From Plantago ovata (taxonomy: Eukaryota; Streptophyta; Magnoliopsida; Lamiales; Plantaginaceae): DNA of 64,000 nucleotides. The DNA lies in NCBI GenBank assembly GCA_028274465.1, contig CM051458.1:21405566-21469565 (forward strand), read 5' to 3'. This document shows, in pieces, positions 33,178 through 45,137 of this stretch (positions are counted from its first letter, which is position 1; each line of letters starts with the position of its first letter). The notes beneath the pieces are model-generated. The model saw nothing but the letters and a program-made list of their open reading frames with translations. It had not been told where the DNA came from and searched no databases. The position numbers and the translations under genes are program-made.

Positions 33178-34437
33178 GTATTTTACACTTTCATTCGAGT
33201 CTTTTTCACCTATTTTAGCTATCCTCTATGTTAATTTAGCTATATTTAGTGCATTTTATTAGAATAGTGTCATGTTTCCCTTTAGATTTTATTTTACAGG
33301 TTTTGGTTGAAGATCGAGGATTTCCGGGCAATTATATTGAAGTTGACAAGGAATTGGTGTTCCAGAAGCCTATTTGGAGTATCTGAAGGTTTCCGGATAG
33401 GATTTGGAGTCTAGGGGTCGAATCTGGAGGTTAGAAGGCCACTAGAAGACAGAAACCGAGTCCGAAAAGGGGAAGAAATCCAAAAAAGCGTCGACAACGC
33501 GGAATTCCGCGAGAAATTCTCTGGGGCGAACCGCCCCACACCGGGCGAACCGCCCCACAGTAATTCGAAGCCTATATATAGTTGCTCAGTTTTCTCCGAA
33601 AATCATACTTTTCCAGACCTACTTTCTCACCTTTCTCTGTAGTTTTAGGTAGGGACTTCTCAGAGCCTGTTCTGGGGGTTCGTAGCTTAGGGGACTCTTT
33701 TTCGTAGCAGTTTGGAGCTCGTAGGATCGCAATTCTCCGGAGATTGACAACCTTCGGTAACTTTGTATCTTACAGTTTATTCTACTTATTTTATTATATC
33801 TTTCAACATGTTTTCTTCTATGATTTATGTTGATTGCGTGCCTATTATGAGTAACTAAACTTATCGTTGGTGGTAGTATGTGAATTCTTAGCGAAGGGAA
33901 GATAATCATGCTAATGGCTATATCGCGCATTATACTCCGTGTTATTGCTTTATTTCGTTGATCAGGCACAACCTAAATTCTCGTATGTTGTATTAATTAT
34001 TATGCACAATTGGACCCTCGTCGACCTGTACGCGAGTTTATCCTCGTAGTGTTGAATAATTACGGAACACAATAGGACAATAGTGCTTGACTTGTCAGAA
34101 TCGTTATCTTCGTAGTGCTTAATAATTGCAACAGGACATTAGATTGATTCAAATATCTCCATGCAAGACCGAGGAATTTATGCATGATTATCGACCCGTT
34201 ATGCTTTGAAGTATCATACTATCACCAATCTCCATTATCTGCTAGAAACCCCTTTGCTATTACGTCTGCTGTTTTATATTCTCTAGTTAAATAGATAAAG
34301 CTAGTTATAGTCCTGAGAGAACGACACTCGAGTCATTCTACTGCTACACTACGGTTTTCGTTGTAGTTGTGGATTGCCTTTGGCTTAATAACGAATATTA
34401 TTTGACTGAACCGGAACCGACAAATCCGCATTCATCA
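33178..34437 (+). repeat. Solo Gypsy-type LTR nested in G3
   Basis: 1260 bases, TGATGAATG...TTCATCA, flanked by an exact target duplication ATTAG (33173-33177 and 34438-34442). The unoccupied site is visible in element G0 at 212-216, where the sequence reads straight through (CTTACATTAGCATATGCATG). It is closer to the LTR at 62551-63821 than to the LTRs of its host element G3, so it belongs to a different subfamily. It has palindromes at 33522-33557, then a TATATATA box. Confidence 0.95.
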
Positions 34438-34462
34438 ATTAGCATATGCATGAGTCAGTTTT

Positions 34463-34906
34463 GTGTCATACGAGGTACTAACTCCTGTTTGTAGGAACCA
34501 TGCCACAAAGGGAGAGGAGCACTCCCGTTTGGCTACTATGAAGTATTGGAGGGGGATCGATTACAACCATGTCAAGGAGAGTGATCTCGTTAGAGGTGCG
34601 TTCGAGCCACGGGCTCTTGCAACAACGTCGCGGTTTACCCAAAAGGAGGAGCGAGAATCCATCTGGAGTAAGGACTCCTATGCCTATTCATGCACCACCA
34701 AAGGGATAGAAACAATTATTACGTCAGCAATCTATCACAAGGACTGCAAGGTTCGAGTGAATAGGAAGGCACCGGGACGACCTCACCACAACGGATTCAG
34801 TCTTGAGTCGACAATGGTGAGAAAGTTCCGAATCGCTAGCTCGGTTCCAAAACATAATGACATGGACACCCAGCCCCTCTTACGGGTGCCCCTTGACTGC
34901 CTCTAA
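34463..34906 (+). pseudogene. Second internal reading frame remnant of G3
   Basis: A 147-codon frame, nearly the same as 237-605 and similar to the minus-strand frame at 5919-6608. After the stop, the match to G1 continues in sequence (HIDIG-INRREC) and again in the acidic segment 35085-35294. The shared fragments point to a formerly longer frame. No domain recognised. Confidence 0.45.
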
Positions 34907-35294
34907 AGGGAGCGCCATATAGACATCGGGGACATCAACCGTAGAGAATGTGGTGGACATTGGAAAAAATGGAAGAAAACCGCTGAGTATCTGAGCAGCT
35001 TACTGTAACCTCCTCGGGGTGTAAAACGTTGGAGAGGGAGGCTCTGATACCACTGCTCTTTCCCCTTCAACAGTTCACAACCTATTGGAGAGCTACAGGA
35101 TGGATGATTCCATAACTGCGGCGGCTAATCTTGAGGATTCTCTTCGACAATGCAACTCTACTGGTGACAATGGTGATGACAGTAGTGACAATGAAGACCA
35201 TAGGGACAATGAGGATGCCATGAATAATGATGGAGGAGTTGGCCCTATCCATGGAACTACCACCGCCACCACGAGCTCCGATGATCACCTATAA

Positions 35295-36875
35295 GGCCCC
35301 TCGAGCAGTCTCAATACCTTACATCCAGCATACTCAGCCGACCGAGGCCAAACCACGCCGTAACATCTAGTATCACATCTTATTTCCTCATTTTCTTACT
35401 GCTAGGGACTAGCTTTAAATTCATGAGGGGGGATGGGATTTAAGTGAACTAGTGTTGTTTGTTTGGAGCTTGCCATTGATGGTTTAGAGCTTGGGATTTG
35501 TAGGATGAGTATAATACCTTGCATGTTTATCCGTCTGCATTTGCATTTGCACGTTTACTGCTTCTTAGTTTTTAGTTGCATACACTACATTCATCCTAGA
35601 ATAGTCTTGCATGTTTTATGTGGAGTTTATTGCCAAATTTTTGAACTTTTTTATTGGGTAGATTAACTAATTATGACATTAATCGTATGCTTCATCTCTA
35701 TGAATTTGCTTGAGGTTTTTCTCGCTTGTCTTGTCACATTTATGTATTGCACTTAGTTAAGCTTGGTATTCTCGACATCACTTAGTGGTGTTTTCTCTAT
35801 TGCGGTTCACGAAGGCCTTTATAATAGGATGATGCATGTTAGGGTCTTATGGTTGTTTTCCCGAGTAATTATGTACCTAAGAGGCAACAAGTCTTCACCT
35901 TACTTTGAGATTGCTAAATGCCTAGGAAGGAGGTAGTGTGAGATTGTGTGATCCTTGTTTGCAACCTATTCTTCCGAATAGGTTTGGGGAGGGGGTTACG
36001 CTATCATTAGACTTGTTTTTCCATTTTTTAGTGTGTGTTGTGAGTTTATTTCTCTTTTTCGCGAATTTCGTACTCCAACCTATTCTTTTGAATAGGTTTG
36101 GGGAGGTCATTTGTGTGTCATTTTTATTTCTTTTTCGTTGTGCTACTGCTGGCTAAAAAAAATCGAAAAAAAAAAGAAAAAGAAAAATTCCAGAAAAAAG
36201 AGAGAAAAACTGGAAAAGAAAAAAAAAAGAAAAAAAAAGAAAAGACCCCAAAAAAGCAAGAAGGGTCCAAGGAAAAAAAGCCAAAAAGCAGTTTAGCAAA
36301 GTGTTGTGTCTCATTTTCCCATTCATGTATTGTTCGTAATCGTGTTGTAATTTTCTGTCTTTTATTTATTTGAGTGTCATCTATTCTAGACCACCCTCGT
36401 CTTGCCATTCAGGAAGTGGTGAATAGCTTAAGGCTTTGCTTGAGAGATGAGTAGAATAGGGGAGTGTTATCTCTTTTAGGGAACCCTCCTTCGTTTGATG
36501 AGAGCCAGTATTGGTTCGACCTCTTTGAGGAAAAGTCTTAACTTGGTGAACAGTAGTAAGTCCTCAGTTTCATAGGCACGGGACAACCATTCGTATTTTA
36601 ACATGTTTCATTACGTCGTCACTGACTAGGTCTAGGTAGAGAATGTTACGAGAGACTATCTTGTCTTGACATAAGTGCTTATGTGAATGTGTATGAGTTA
36701 ATCGAGGCAGTCTTCAACCTATATTCATGTTATGATTTGTATGGTTTTTGTTCATATGTTTATTGATAGATTCAATAGATTAGTTCATTTCATTTGGCAT
36801 GAGACTCCATTTTTTGTGTTGCATTGTTTTTTGCATTAGAGTCTTGCTTAGTTGCTTGAGGACAAGCAAATGTTC
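35295..36875 (+). other. G3 3' internal region: hairpins, A-rich tract, conserved tail
   Basis: Non-coding. The two AACCTATTC...GAATAGGTT hairpins are near 35962 and 36076, with the purine tract at 36155-36280. A stem TTGCTTG-AGGA-CAAGCAA (36851-36868) lies just ahead of the polypurine tract. Confidence 0.6.
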
Positions 36876-36888
36876 GGTTTGGGGAGTT
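36876..36888 (+). promoter_or_regulatory. Polypurine tract of G3
   Basis: GGTTTGGGGAGT directly before the 3' LTR; the expected site of plus-strand priming. The same sequence occurs before the other 3' LTRs (2651-2662, 5103-5114, and 46661-46650 on the minus strand). Confidence 0.75.
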
Positions 36889-38085
36889 TGATGAATGTGT
36901 ATTTTACACTTTCATTTGAGTCTTTTTTCACCAATTTAGCTATCATCTATGTTAATTTAGCTATATTTTAGTGCATTTTATTAGAGTAGTATCACGTTTC
37001 CCTTTAGTTTGTATTTTACAGGTTTTGAGTGAAAAACGAGGTTTTCCGGGCAATTATATTGAAGTAGACAAGGAATTGGTGTTTCGAAGGCCTATTTGGA
37101 GTATCCAGAAGATTCCGGATAGGATTTGAAGTCTAGAGGTCGAGTCTAAAGGCTAAAAGGTCACTAGAAGGCAAAACCGAGTCCGAAAGGAGAAGAAACC
37201 CAAAAACGCGTCGAAAACGCGTATATGGCCGAAAAAACCTCCCAGGCGAGTCGCCCGGGATGTGGGGCGAATCGCCCCACACCAGGCGAATCGCCCGGTG
37301 TGTGGGGCGACTCGCCCCACACCTGCCGAATCACTATATATAGTTGCTCAGTTTTCTCCGTTTTTCATACTTTCTCAGACCTTTTCTCTCACCTTTCTCA
37401 TGAGTTTTAGGTAGGTATTCTCCAGGGCCTGTTCTGGGGATTCTTATCTTAGGAGATACTTTTTCTTAGCGTTCTGGAGCTTGTAAGATCGCGATGTTTC
37501 GGAGATTGACAACCTTCGGTAACATTGTATCTTACAGTTTTTCTATTTATATTTATATATCTTTCAACATGTTTTCATTCAATCTCTCTATGATTTCTGT
37601 TGATTGCATGACATCTATGAGTAGCTAAACTTCTCGTTGGTGATAGTATGTGATTTCTTAGCGAAGGGTTAATAATTATGCTAATGGCTATATCGCGCAT
37701 TATACTTTGAGTTATTGCTTTATTTCTTTAATCTATCTAAAACCTCTATCTTCGTAGTGTTGAATAATTACGGAACACAATTGGACAATTCATTGATCAA
37801 AGATCTCTATGCAAAACCGGGAACTTCATGCATGATTATTAACCTGCTATGCTTTGAATGACCATACTATCACCAATCTCCATTATCTGTTAAGAAAAAC
37901 CTTTGCTAAGTCGTCTGTTAATTTATATTCTTAAGTTAGATTAGATAAAGCTAGTTATAGTCCTTAGAGATCGACACTCGAGGTTATTCTACTGCTAGAC
38001 TACGGTTTTCATTGTAGTTGTGAATTGCCTTTGGCTAATACAAATTTATTTCATTAATTAGAATCCGACAAATTCCAGTTCATCA
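36889..38085 (+). repeat. 3' LTR of G3
   Basis: 1197 bases, the partner of 28607-29791. The palindrome array (about 37241-37320) retains a copy of a segment that is shortened in the 5' LTR (repeat CGTCGAAAACGCG just upstream). The TATA box is at 37335-37342. Confidence 0.93.
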
Positions 38086-38090
38086 AATGT

Positions 38091-38275
38091 ATCATCTGCT
38101 CACACTTTGCAGTGTCGAGATATGCAGGCGGCATGGGTCTTTCAGTGATTCTGTCATTTTTCAACACAATTTTCACTGTGTTGGTTGCCGGAATTTCAAC
38201 CGGTGTAGTGCTTTTCCCAGCACTATCAGCTTTGGACGATTTTGAGGTCTTGGAGGACTGTCTCTTAGGAGCCAT
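38091..38275 (-). pseudogene. Extra frame of SV1, N-terminal portion
   Basis: Starts MAPKRQSSKTSKSSK, a basic Ser/Lys-rich N-terminus, and continues for about 62 codons to the G3 insertion. Reading on the minus strand, the frame resumes in phase at 28606 when one copy of the 5-bp target is counted, which confirms that G3 split a single frame. Confidence 0.7.
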
Positions 38276-39244
38276 CTGTTATATATATAGAAGGGAGTTG
38301 TACGAAAAAGATAACTTTCTTTTGACCGGAGGTACAGTGAATTAAGGGCACATGCTATAAAATTTGCAGATAAAGGAAATGTGAGTTAAAGAATTTTGTC
38401 TTTCTCTAACTCTTTGTTTATATAGTATCTCTGTTGTGCGAGAAACTCAACGGTTTTGAGTCCTCAACAAGGGTAAAACAGAGATTCATCTGCGTAAGTG
38501 GAGCCTTTGCATTAAATGTGTAGTGGTCCATTAACAAAAACCGTCAGAGCACACTTTCTCTTTGTAATATCAACCGTTAGATTAAAAAATGCTTTAAATC
38601 AATGGCCACGATTGTATTTCATGTCATGATTAACAACGAGTTTATCTGTGCCACGATTAACGTCACAAATTGATTTTACCTTGATTGACGGGATTTGATC
38701 CTTTTTACCCCAGCGCTAATTGCTTGCTGAAGTAAATGAGAATCTTTTCAGCGATTTTGGACAACTTTGACTTTGACATTTACCTTTTTAGGCAACAAGC
38801 CTTGTATTTGTTGAAAATTCCCCCTTAATCAAATATCTCATATTTCTTTAAGTTAAAAGACATTTCTGAGTTCCCGTCTCAGCAAATTATTTTTATATTG
38901 AGATATCCATAGGTAAAATCTGAGAAGTGTTCTTGCTCTTTGTTGACTTCCAGTCTCAGGTTTTTCCTTTGAAACTTGAATATCTATTTCAGTATCTTTG
39001 ATTGTCTGAATACCCGTTTCAGCAATCTTTAACGTTTTTCTCTTAGTGAGTGCATGTCTCAGCAAGTGATCAAGTTTCCTAACAAATACCCGTTTTGAAG
39101 GAATTACTTGCTGAATGCCTGTTTCAGCAATCATGTAGTGAACTATCATTTCTTTTAGAAGAAATTAGTGGAAGGGACTTTACATGTAAGCATACTTTGG
39201 TTTGCTGAATGCCTGTTTCAGCAATCTACCAAATGTATCCCTTA
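38276..39244 (-). other. Spacer between pol and the extra frame of SV1
   Basis: Non-coding and AT-rich. It contains repeated short modules of the type CTGAATGCCTGTTTCAGCAA (near 39003, 39113 and 39205) and other TCAGCAA words. It may hold the promoter or splice acceptor for the downstream frame; this is inference. Confidence 0.5.
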
Positions 39245-39721
39245 CTATTGAGGTAGTTCAATCAATCCAAGGTTATACCTAAGCATTGCGAACTTATTAT
39301 CTGGTAGGGGCTTGGTAAAGATGTCAGCAAGTTGATCATCAGTACCTACTTTCACAACCTCAATGTCTCCTTTTTCCACATGATCTCTAATGAAATGATG
39401 TCTAATATCAATGTGTTTTGTCCTTGAGTGGAACTTAGGATTTTGCGTGATAGCAATAGCACTTGTATTATCACAAAAGATTGGTGTTTTCTTTGCAGAA
39501 ATACCATAATCTCTTAATTGTTGCTGAATCCATAGGATTTGAGCTGTGCAACAAGCAGCCGCAATGTACTCAGATTCAGTAGATGAATTGGCCACACAGG
39601 TTTGCTGCTTGCTGAACCATGATATTAATCTAGTACCTAGAATCTGACAAGTTCCAGAAGTACTTTTTCTATCAAGAGTTGATCCTCCATGATCAGCATC
39701 AGAATAACCAACCAATTCCAA
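39245..39721 (-). CDS. pol: RNase H domain of SV1 Copia pol (C-terminus)
   Basis: 158 intact codons with the Copia RNase H signature: GYSDADHGGSTLDRKSTSG, the ESEY box, FCDNTSAIAI and HIDIRHHFIRDHVEKGDI, ending ADIFTKPL and a short tail. It removes the RNA strand during reverse transcription. It is separated from the RT frame by a frameshift near 39722-39774, so it cannot now be made as part of the polyprotein. Confidence 0.9.
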   Translation of the reverse strand: MELVGYSDADHGGSTLDRKSTSGTCQILGTRLISWFSKQQTCVANSSTESEYIAAACCTAQILWIQQQLRDYGISAKKTPIFCDNTSAIAITQNPKFHSRTKHIDIRHHFIRDHVEKGDIEVVKVGTDDQLADIFTKPLPDNKFAMLRYNLGLIELPQ

Positions 39722-39774
39722 TCCAGAATATTTAGGATACCATAATCCAACATTGACTGTACCTTTGACATATT

Positions 39775-41112
39775 TCAGTATCTTAAAAGTGTCTTTTTGT
39801 AGTGTGATTCTCTTGGATCAGATTGGAATCTTGCACACACACAAACAACATACTGAATGTCAGGTCTACTTGTTGTTAAATACATCAATGAACCAATGAG
39901 CTTCCTATACTTGTGTTCTTCAACCCACTTATCTTCTTCAGTATAGCCCAATTTGGTACCAACGCTCATGGGGATCTTTTCAGGTTTTTCTTCCTCTTTG
40001 ATCCTAAACATTATGAGCATTTCCATTGCATACTTTGCTTGATTTATGAATATTCCATCTTTGAGGTGCTTGACTTGCAATCCTAGGAAATAATTCAATT
40101 TACCCATCATACTCATTTCAAACTTATTTGTCATGAGTTTGGCAAAATCATCACAAAGTTGCTTGTCCTTAGATCCAAATATTATGTCATCCACATAAAT
40201 CTGAACTAAGAGTATTTTACCATCATGGTTCATGGTAAATAAAGATTTGTCAACTTCACCTTTCTTAAAACCATTGTCCAGCAAGAACTTAGCTAAGGTG
40301 TCATACCAAGCTCTTGGTGCTTGCTTTAGACCATATACAACTTTCTGAAGCTTGTATACCATCTTGGTTTCTGAGGGAAGTTCAAGGCCAGGGGGTTGTT
40401 CCAATTAGACTTCTTCAGCAAGTTCACCATTTAGGAATGCACTTTTAACAATTTGATAAACAATGAAGTCATTGTGAGCAGCAAAGGCCAAGAAAAGTCT
40501 AATTGCATCCAATCTTGCAACTGGTGCATAAGACTCATCATAGTCCAATCCTTTAGTCTGACAGTAACCTTGAGCAACTAAACGTGCTTTGTTCCTTGTT
40601 ACTTCACCAGATTCACTCACCTTGTTTCTGAACACCCACTTTGTACCAATTGATTTCTTGCCTTCAGCAAGGGGTACAAGTTTCCAGACTTTGTTCCTTT
40701 CAAATTGATCCAGTTCTTCTTGCATTGCCTTGATCCATTCAGAATGCTTTAAAGCTTCTTCTATGGCCTTGGGTTCAATTTCTGAAACAAAGCAAGAGAA
40801 CAAAGCTTCTACTTCTACGACATTTGCTTCTTCAGCAAGTTCATGATTAGTAGATACTTTGGATCTAGTCACTTGGCGTTTGTCAATATCACCAACCATA
40901 TCCGTAGAGGGATGATCTCTAATCCATTTATTAACAGGTTTTCTGCTCTTTGGATCTGGATAAGTTTGCTCATCAGCATGTGACTCTTCAGTATGTACTT
41001 GCTCAGTACTACTGCTATTTTGTTGTGTCTCTGTTGAGATTGGTTCATCAACAACTGCTTGTTCAGCATTGCTAGTTTGTGGTAACTCGTCAGCAGGCAC
41101 AGGAAGTTGCAT
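39775..41112 (-). pseudogene. pol: Reverse transcriptase domain of SV1
   Basis: Two frames divided by one stop codon at about 40405 (between GELAEEV and EQPPGLE). The first has an acidic linker and the RT start ([51 protein letters not shown]); the second has the catalytic motif YVDDIIFGS and the fingers/thumb (MSMMGKLNYFLGLQV, LIGSLMYLTTSRPDI). Catalytic aspartates are kept. Confidence 0.88.
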
Positions 41113-41174
41113 AGTCTCATCAACATTCGGAGCAACTGCGTCTTTTGCTGGAAATTCTTTGTCATGAACTATAT

Positions 41175-42454
41175 TTATCTTGTCTTGACTCGGGGAGGAG
41201 AGTTATTGTCAGAATTATCATTTAGTTCAATTGACTTGACTTGCCTAACATCATATTCAGTTCTTTGCTCGTGTATGAGTAACTTCTTCATACAATCTGA
41301 TATTTCTTCTTCAGCAAGCACTCCTTGTGACTTTTCATAGAATACAACATGCACTGATTCTTCGATCTTTTGTGCCTTTTTGTTGTAAACTCTATAAGAT
41401 TTACTAAGCAAGGAGTAACCAAGAAATATCGCTTCGTCTGCCTTTGGTTGAAATGTTCTTAGGTATTCTCTACCATTGTTAAGAACAAAACACTTACAAC
41501 CAAATACTCTTAGATGCGTAATGTTAGGAGGTCTTCCAACAAATAACTCATTGGGAGTTTTGTTGTATTCCTTAGTAATCAGACATCCATTTTGAGTATA
41601 GCAGGCGGTATTAATCTCTTCAACCCAGTAAGCTTCACTTATTTCAGTGTCAGCAAGCATTGTTCTTGCTGCTTCCTTTAGGGTGCGATTCTTCCTTTCA
41701 ACAACACCATTTTGTTGTGGTGTCCTTACTGAGGATAACTGATGTTGTATGCCTTTTAAAGTGCAATACTCATTTATGTACTGGTTCACAAACTCAGTAC
41801 CATGGTCTGTTCTTATGACTTTTACCTTGTCATTTTTCATCACTTCAAGCTTATTCAACAAGTTAGGTATTTCAGTCCTTGTTTCAGACTTTTGCTTGAT
41901 AATACTACCCAAGTGAATCTTGAATAGTCATCTACCACCACCAGACCATACTTCTTACCAGCATAGCTTGTTGAAGAAGATTCAAACAAGTCCATGTGTA
42001 AGAGTTGTAAAGGTTTTGTAGTTGACGGTACTGCCTTGTTCTTAAAAGAGGATTTGGTTTGCTTTCCTTGCTGACATGCATTGCAAACACCATCCTTCTT
42101 GAAAGTAACCTTAGGTAATCCAACTACAAGTGCCTTTTTAGACAGCTTATCCAGCGTCTTGAATTTTGGGTGACTTGTTCGTTTATGCCATAACCATGCT
42201 TTTTCAGCAAGGCAATCATGATTTGAGACAAGGCATTTTTCAACGATTGCTAAAGACCAATCTACAGTGTACAAACCTCCTGATCTTCTAGCAACCATAA
42301 TAACCTTCTTTATCTCAAAGTCTATATGTTTACATTCATCACTTTTGATTTTGACGAAATATCCTTTGTCAGCGAATTGACTCATGCTGAAAAGGTTAAA
42401 CTTAAGATTTTTGACATAAAGAACTCCCGAAATGGTAATGCATCCTAACTTCAC
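41175..42454 (-). pseudogene. pol: Integrase domain of SV1
   Basis: Two overlapping frames (42454-41855 and 41912-41175) joined by a frameshift. It has the His/Cys zinc-binding pre-integrase segment (LWHKRTSHPKF ... CNACQQGK), then the catalytic core with D (LLHMDLFE), D (IRTDHGTEFVNQ) and E (NGVVERKNRTLKEAAR). The C-terminal part contains the Copia GKCFVLNNG-like segment. It inserts element cDNA, and made the ACTGT target duplications. Confidence 0.88.
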
Positions 42455-42659
42455 GTCACCATAACCTTTTGTAGAACCAAAGCCTCCACCAGCAACCTTA
42501 TAGTTGGACCTTTAGACCATCGTCTATAGTTTATAAGGTTTATCTTATTGCCCGTCATGTGCTTTCCACAACCACTGTCAAAGTGCCAGAATGCATTGTT
42601 TGTCTCCGTGGCTGAAGTCTGCACAATCAAGAGAAAACAAGTTAATTATCCAATATTGG
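42455..42659 (-). pseudogene. pol: Protease region of SV1
   Basis: The active-site motif DSGCGKHMTG is at about 42579-42550 on the minus strand, preceded by AFWHF as usual for plant Copia protease. The frame is interrupted between here and the integrase frame. Confidence 0.75.
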
Positions 42660-45022
42660 ATGTCCATTAACATGTTCAAGAATGCGTCCAGTGGAAACCC
42701 AAGTCTTTAGTTTTTCAACTTTAACTTGTTTTCTACTTGTTGAGGAACTAGAAAGTTTTGGGCCGAAAGACTTTTGATTAGTGCTGATCAAATCCACTTT
42801 CTGGTGTGGTGTCTTGCTTGGTTGACCTTTCTGCTGAACATACTTTTCAGTAAGTTCTTTTCTGGCAAGGTTCCTTCTAGTCCTAGCTTTTTGAGTTTTG
42901 TCAGAACTCTTAGGCTTGGTTTTATTGATCTCTTCGAAGTATCTTTGCTGACTTTGCTTATACTCATGAAAGTTGACTTTTCTTGGTTTTGAAACCGAGT
43001 CCACTTTTCGGAGAATGCTGAGCTTTTGTTTCAGCAACTCTACACCATTCAGGTTTGTTAGCAAAGGTTTTCTGATTATTTTTAGTAATCTTGCCTTTTG
43101 ACTTAACAAATTGTTTTTCAACAACTTGTTTGGCAGAATGCTTTGCAACATCCTTTTTCTTAACAGTTTGCTTTTCAGCAACCTGTTTACCTTTTAAAGT
43201 CTTGTTACTTTGAGTAGCAACAAGGGGCTTTACGGTCGTAGGTACTTGATTGCATTTTTCAGCAACCTTAGATTGACCAATTTGATAGAGTTCTGGTTGA
43301 GCACTATCAGTTGCGCGTACAAAGGTAATTGGTGATTTGTCTTTACTCAAGATTATGACGTCATCACCTTCATACGGTGCACCTAAACCTTCTTTCTGAG
43401 ATGGATCTCTCAGATAAGAGTTTAGTTCAGTCAGCGTATTACTTGCATCAGCATAAGATTTGAAATTGATTTTCATCTTTTTCATTTCTTGTATTTCAGC
43501 AAGTAACTTTAGAATTGAGGACTGATACTCTTCCAATTCTATTGCCGTTTGAGAATTCTTCTCTGTAGCTTCAGTAATCAACTTCTTGATATGCAATATT
43601 TCAGCATCCTTCTTTTCAGACTCTTCTTTCAGCAAAATATACTTTTCAGTGGTTTGCTTGGTCAGAGTTTAAGCATTCTGTAGTTTCTCTTGCTGTTTGC
43701 TCAGAGTTTTGTCAAATCTTTCGATTTCTCCTTGAATTCTATCAAGGTCAATATCATCTTCACTTTTGAGTCAGAGTCAGAGGTAGGGTTGTTTACCTGA
43801 CCGGCCATGAGGCAGAATTCGTAGTTTGACACATCTGGATAAGATTCCATAGCTATTCACATACTTCCTTGCCAATCTCTACGTCAAGAGTGGCTTCTTC
43901 TTCTTCAGTGTCTGAGATCTCTACCTCACTGTCTTCAAAGCTAGTATCAATGCACAACACATCGATTTTGGCTTGAAGCTTCTTCTTTTCAACAGATTTA
44001 CCTTTCAGCAAAGGACAATTTGCTTTGAAGTGTCCAGGCTTTTTGCAGTAAAAGCAAAGATCATTTCCAACTGCTGGTTCTTCAGAGGAATTTGCTTGCT
44101 GAGCGTGCTTGTTCAGCGAGCTAGCCTCATTCTTTTATTTATGGTAGTTGTTACCAAGATGCTTTTTCAGCTTCTCTTTTGCTTTTCGCCTTTCAAGTTC
44201 CTTACTGATGAATTTCTCCATGTTTTTAAAAACTACAACATTTTCATCAGCAGGCTCTTTATCATTCTTCTTTTCAGAAGATGACGACTTTGCAGGAAGA
44301 GCAATGTTTTGCGATTTTTCAGCAAACACATTTTCTATTTGCTTTGTCTCGTAGTTGACAGTAGCAAGATGAGAGAACAACTCTGTAGGTGTGATGTTTA
44401 GCATTCCTTGATTATAGTAGAAATTCTGAGTATGGATCCATTCTCTGTTCAGACTCCTAATAATGGTTTTCACCTTCTCAGAACCTGAGTAAAGATTTCC
44501 AACTCCTAAGGCAGCCATCTCACTTACTAGAGTTGTGAATCTGAAATCCAAGTCATCCAGTGACTCATTTGTACCTTGTTTAAAGTTCTGGAACTTTAAC
44601 TTCAGCACTTCGAGTTTGTTTTCCTTGGTTTTGTCAGATCCAGCGCAAAGATCGTGAACCATTTTCCAAGCTTCCTTAGCAGTTTTGGCACCCCACACTT
44701 TGCACTGTATAGTATCCGGAGTTGATCGAATTATGATGTTTCTTGCTTGGCCATCAATATGGAATCTTTTGGCTTTGTCGGGAGTCCATTCCTCTCTTGG
44801 TTTTGGAATGGCGGTGTCAACCGGTTCTCCTAAGATATTTTGCTTACCAGCGGTATCCGTGGTTTTGTGAGGAAAGCTTCTCTCGAGTTTAGTGATCTTG
44901 ATAGGTCCATCATTTATGACAGTGACCATTTCATCACTAATGTCCTCAAGATGTAGCATCATGTTGTTTCGCCATTTTTCATAGTTTTCGAGCTTCAGCA
45001 AGGGAGCGGCTCCTAAAGACAT
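42660..45022 (-). pseudogene. gag: Gag of SV1, broken
   Basis: The first frame (45022-44135, 295 codons) starts MSLGAAPLLKLENYEKWR and contains the Copia Gag core (AWKMVHDLCAG, LKLKFQNFKQGTNESLDDLDFRF). A stop at about 44134 is followed in the same phase by a CCHC knuckle (CFYCKKPGHFKANC, about 44063-44022). Further frames (43635-42964, 43181-42642) supply a long charged, coiled-coil-like and lysine-rich C-terminal region. Sirevirus Gag proteins are long with coiled coils, which fits. Confidence 0.82.
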
Positions 45023-45121
45023 CCTGTCAGCAAAAGACTACCAAACTGATCAAGTGAGAGTGATTTACGGAAAGCACCTAAGGGGATCTACGTTCAGTGC
45101 TGAAGGTTAAAGAACCTCCAA

Positions 45122-45132
45122 CTCTGATACCA
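45122..45132 (-). promoter_or_regulatory. Primer-binding site of SV1, initiator-Met type
   Basis: TGGTATCAGAG on the minus strand, five bases after the LTR end; the standard Copia site complementary to tRNA-iMet. Confidence 0.9.
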
Positions 45133-45137
45133 CTTGT

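Larger units (their letters stand above)
28607..38085 (+). mobile_element. Gypsy-type element G3, inserted in SV1
   Basis: LTRs at 28607-29791 and 36889-38085. The flanking 5-mers are ACTGT (28602-28606) and AATGT (38086-38090), a target duplication with one substitution. Inside: tRNA-Asp primer-binding site, a broken Gag-protease (29937-32093), GC palindromes, a second degenerate region, paired hairpins, an A-rich tract and a polypurine tract. Removing the nested solo LTR leaves about 5.8 kb of internal sequence with no RT, RNase H or integrase. The two LTRs differ at about a dozen sites in their first 330 bases plus a short deletion, so the insertion is moderately old. Confidence 0.92.

Noticed and set aside
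39245..45022. SV1 as an active element
   Set aside because: Stops and frameshifts interrupt Gag, protease-integrase and RT, and the 3' LTR and polypurine tract are mostly deleted.
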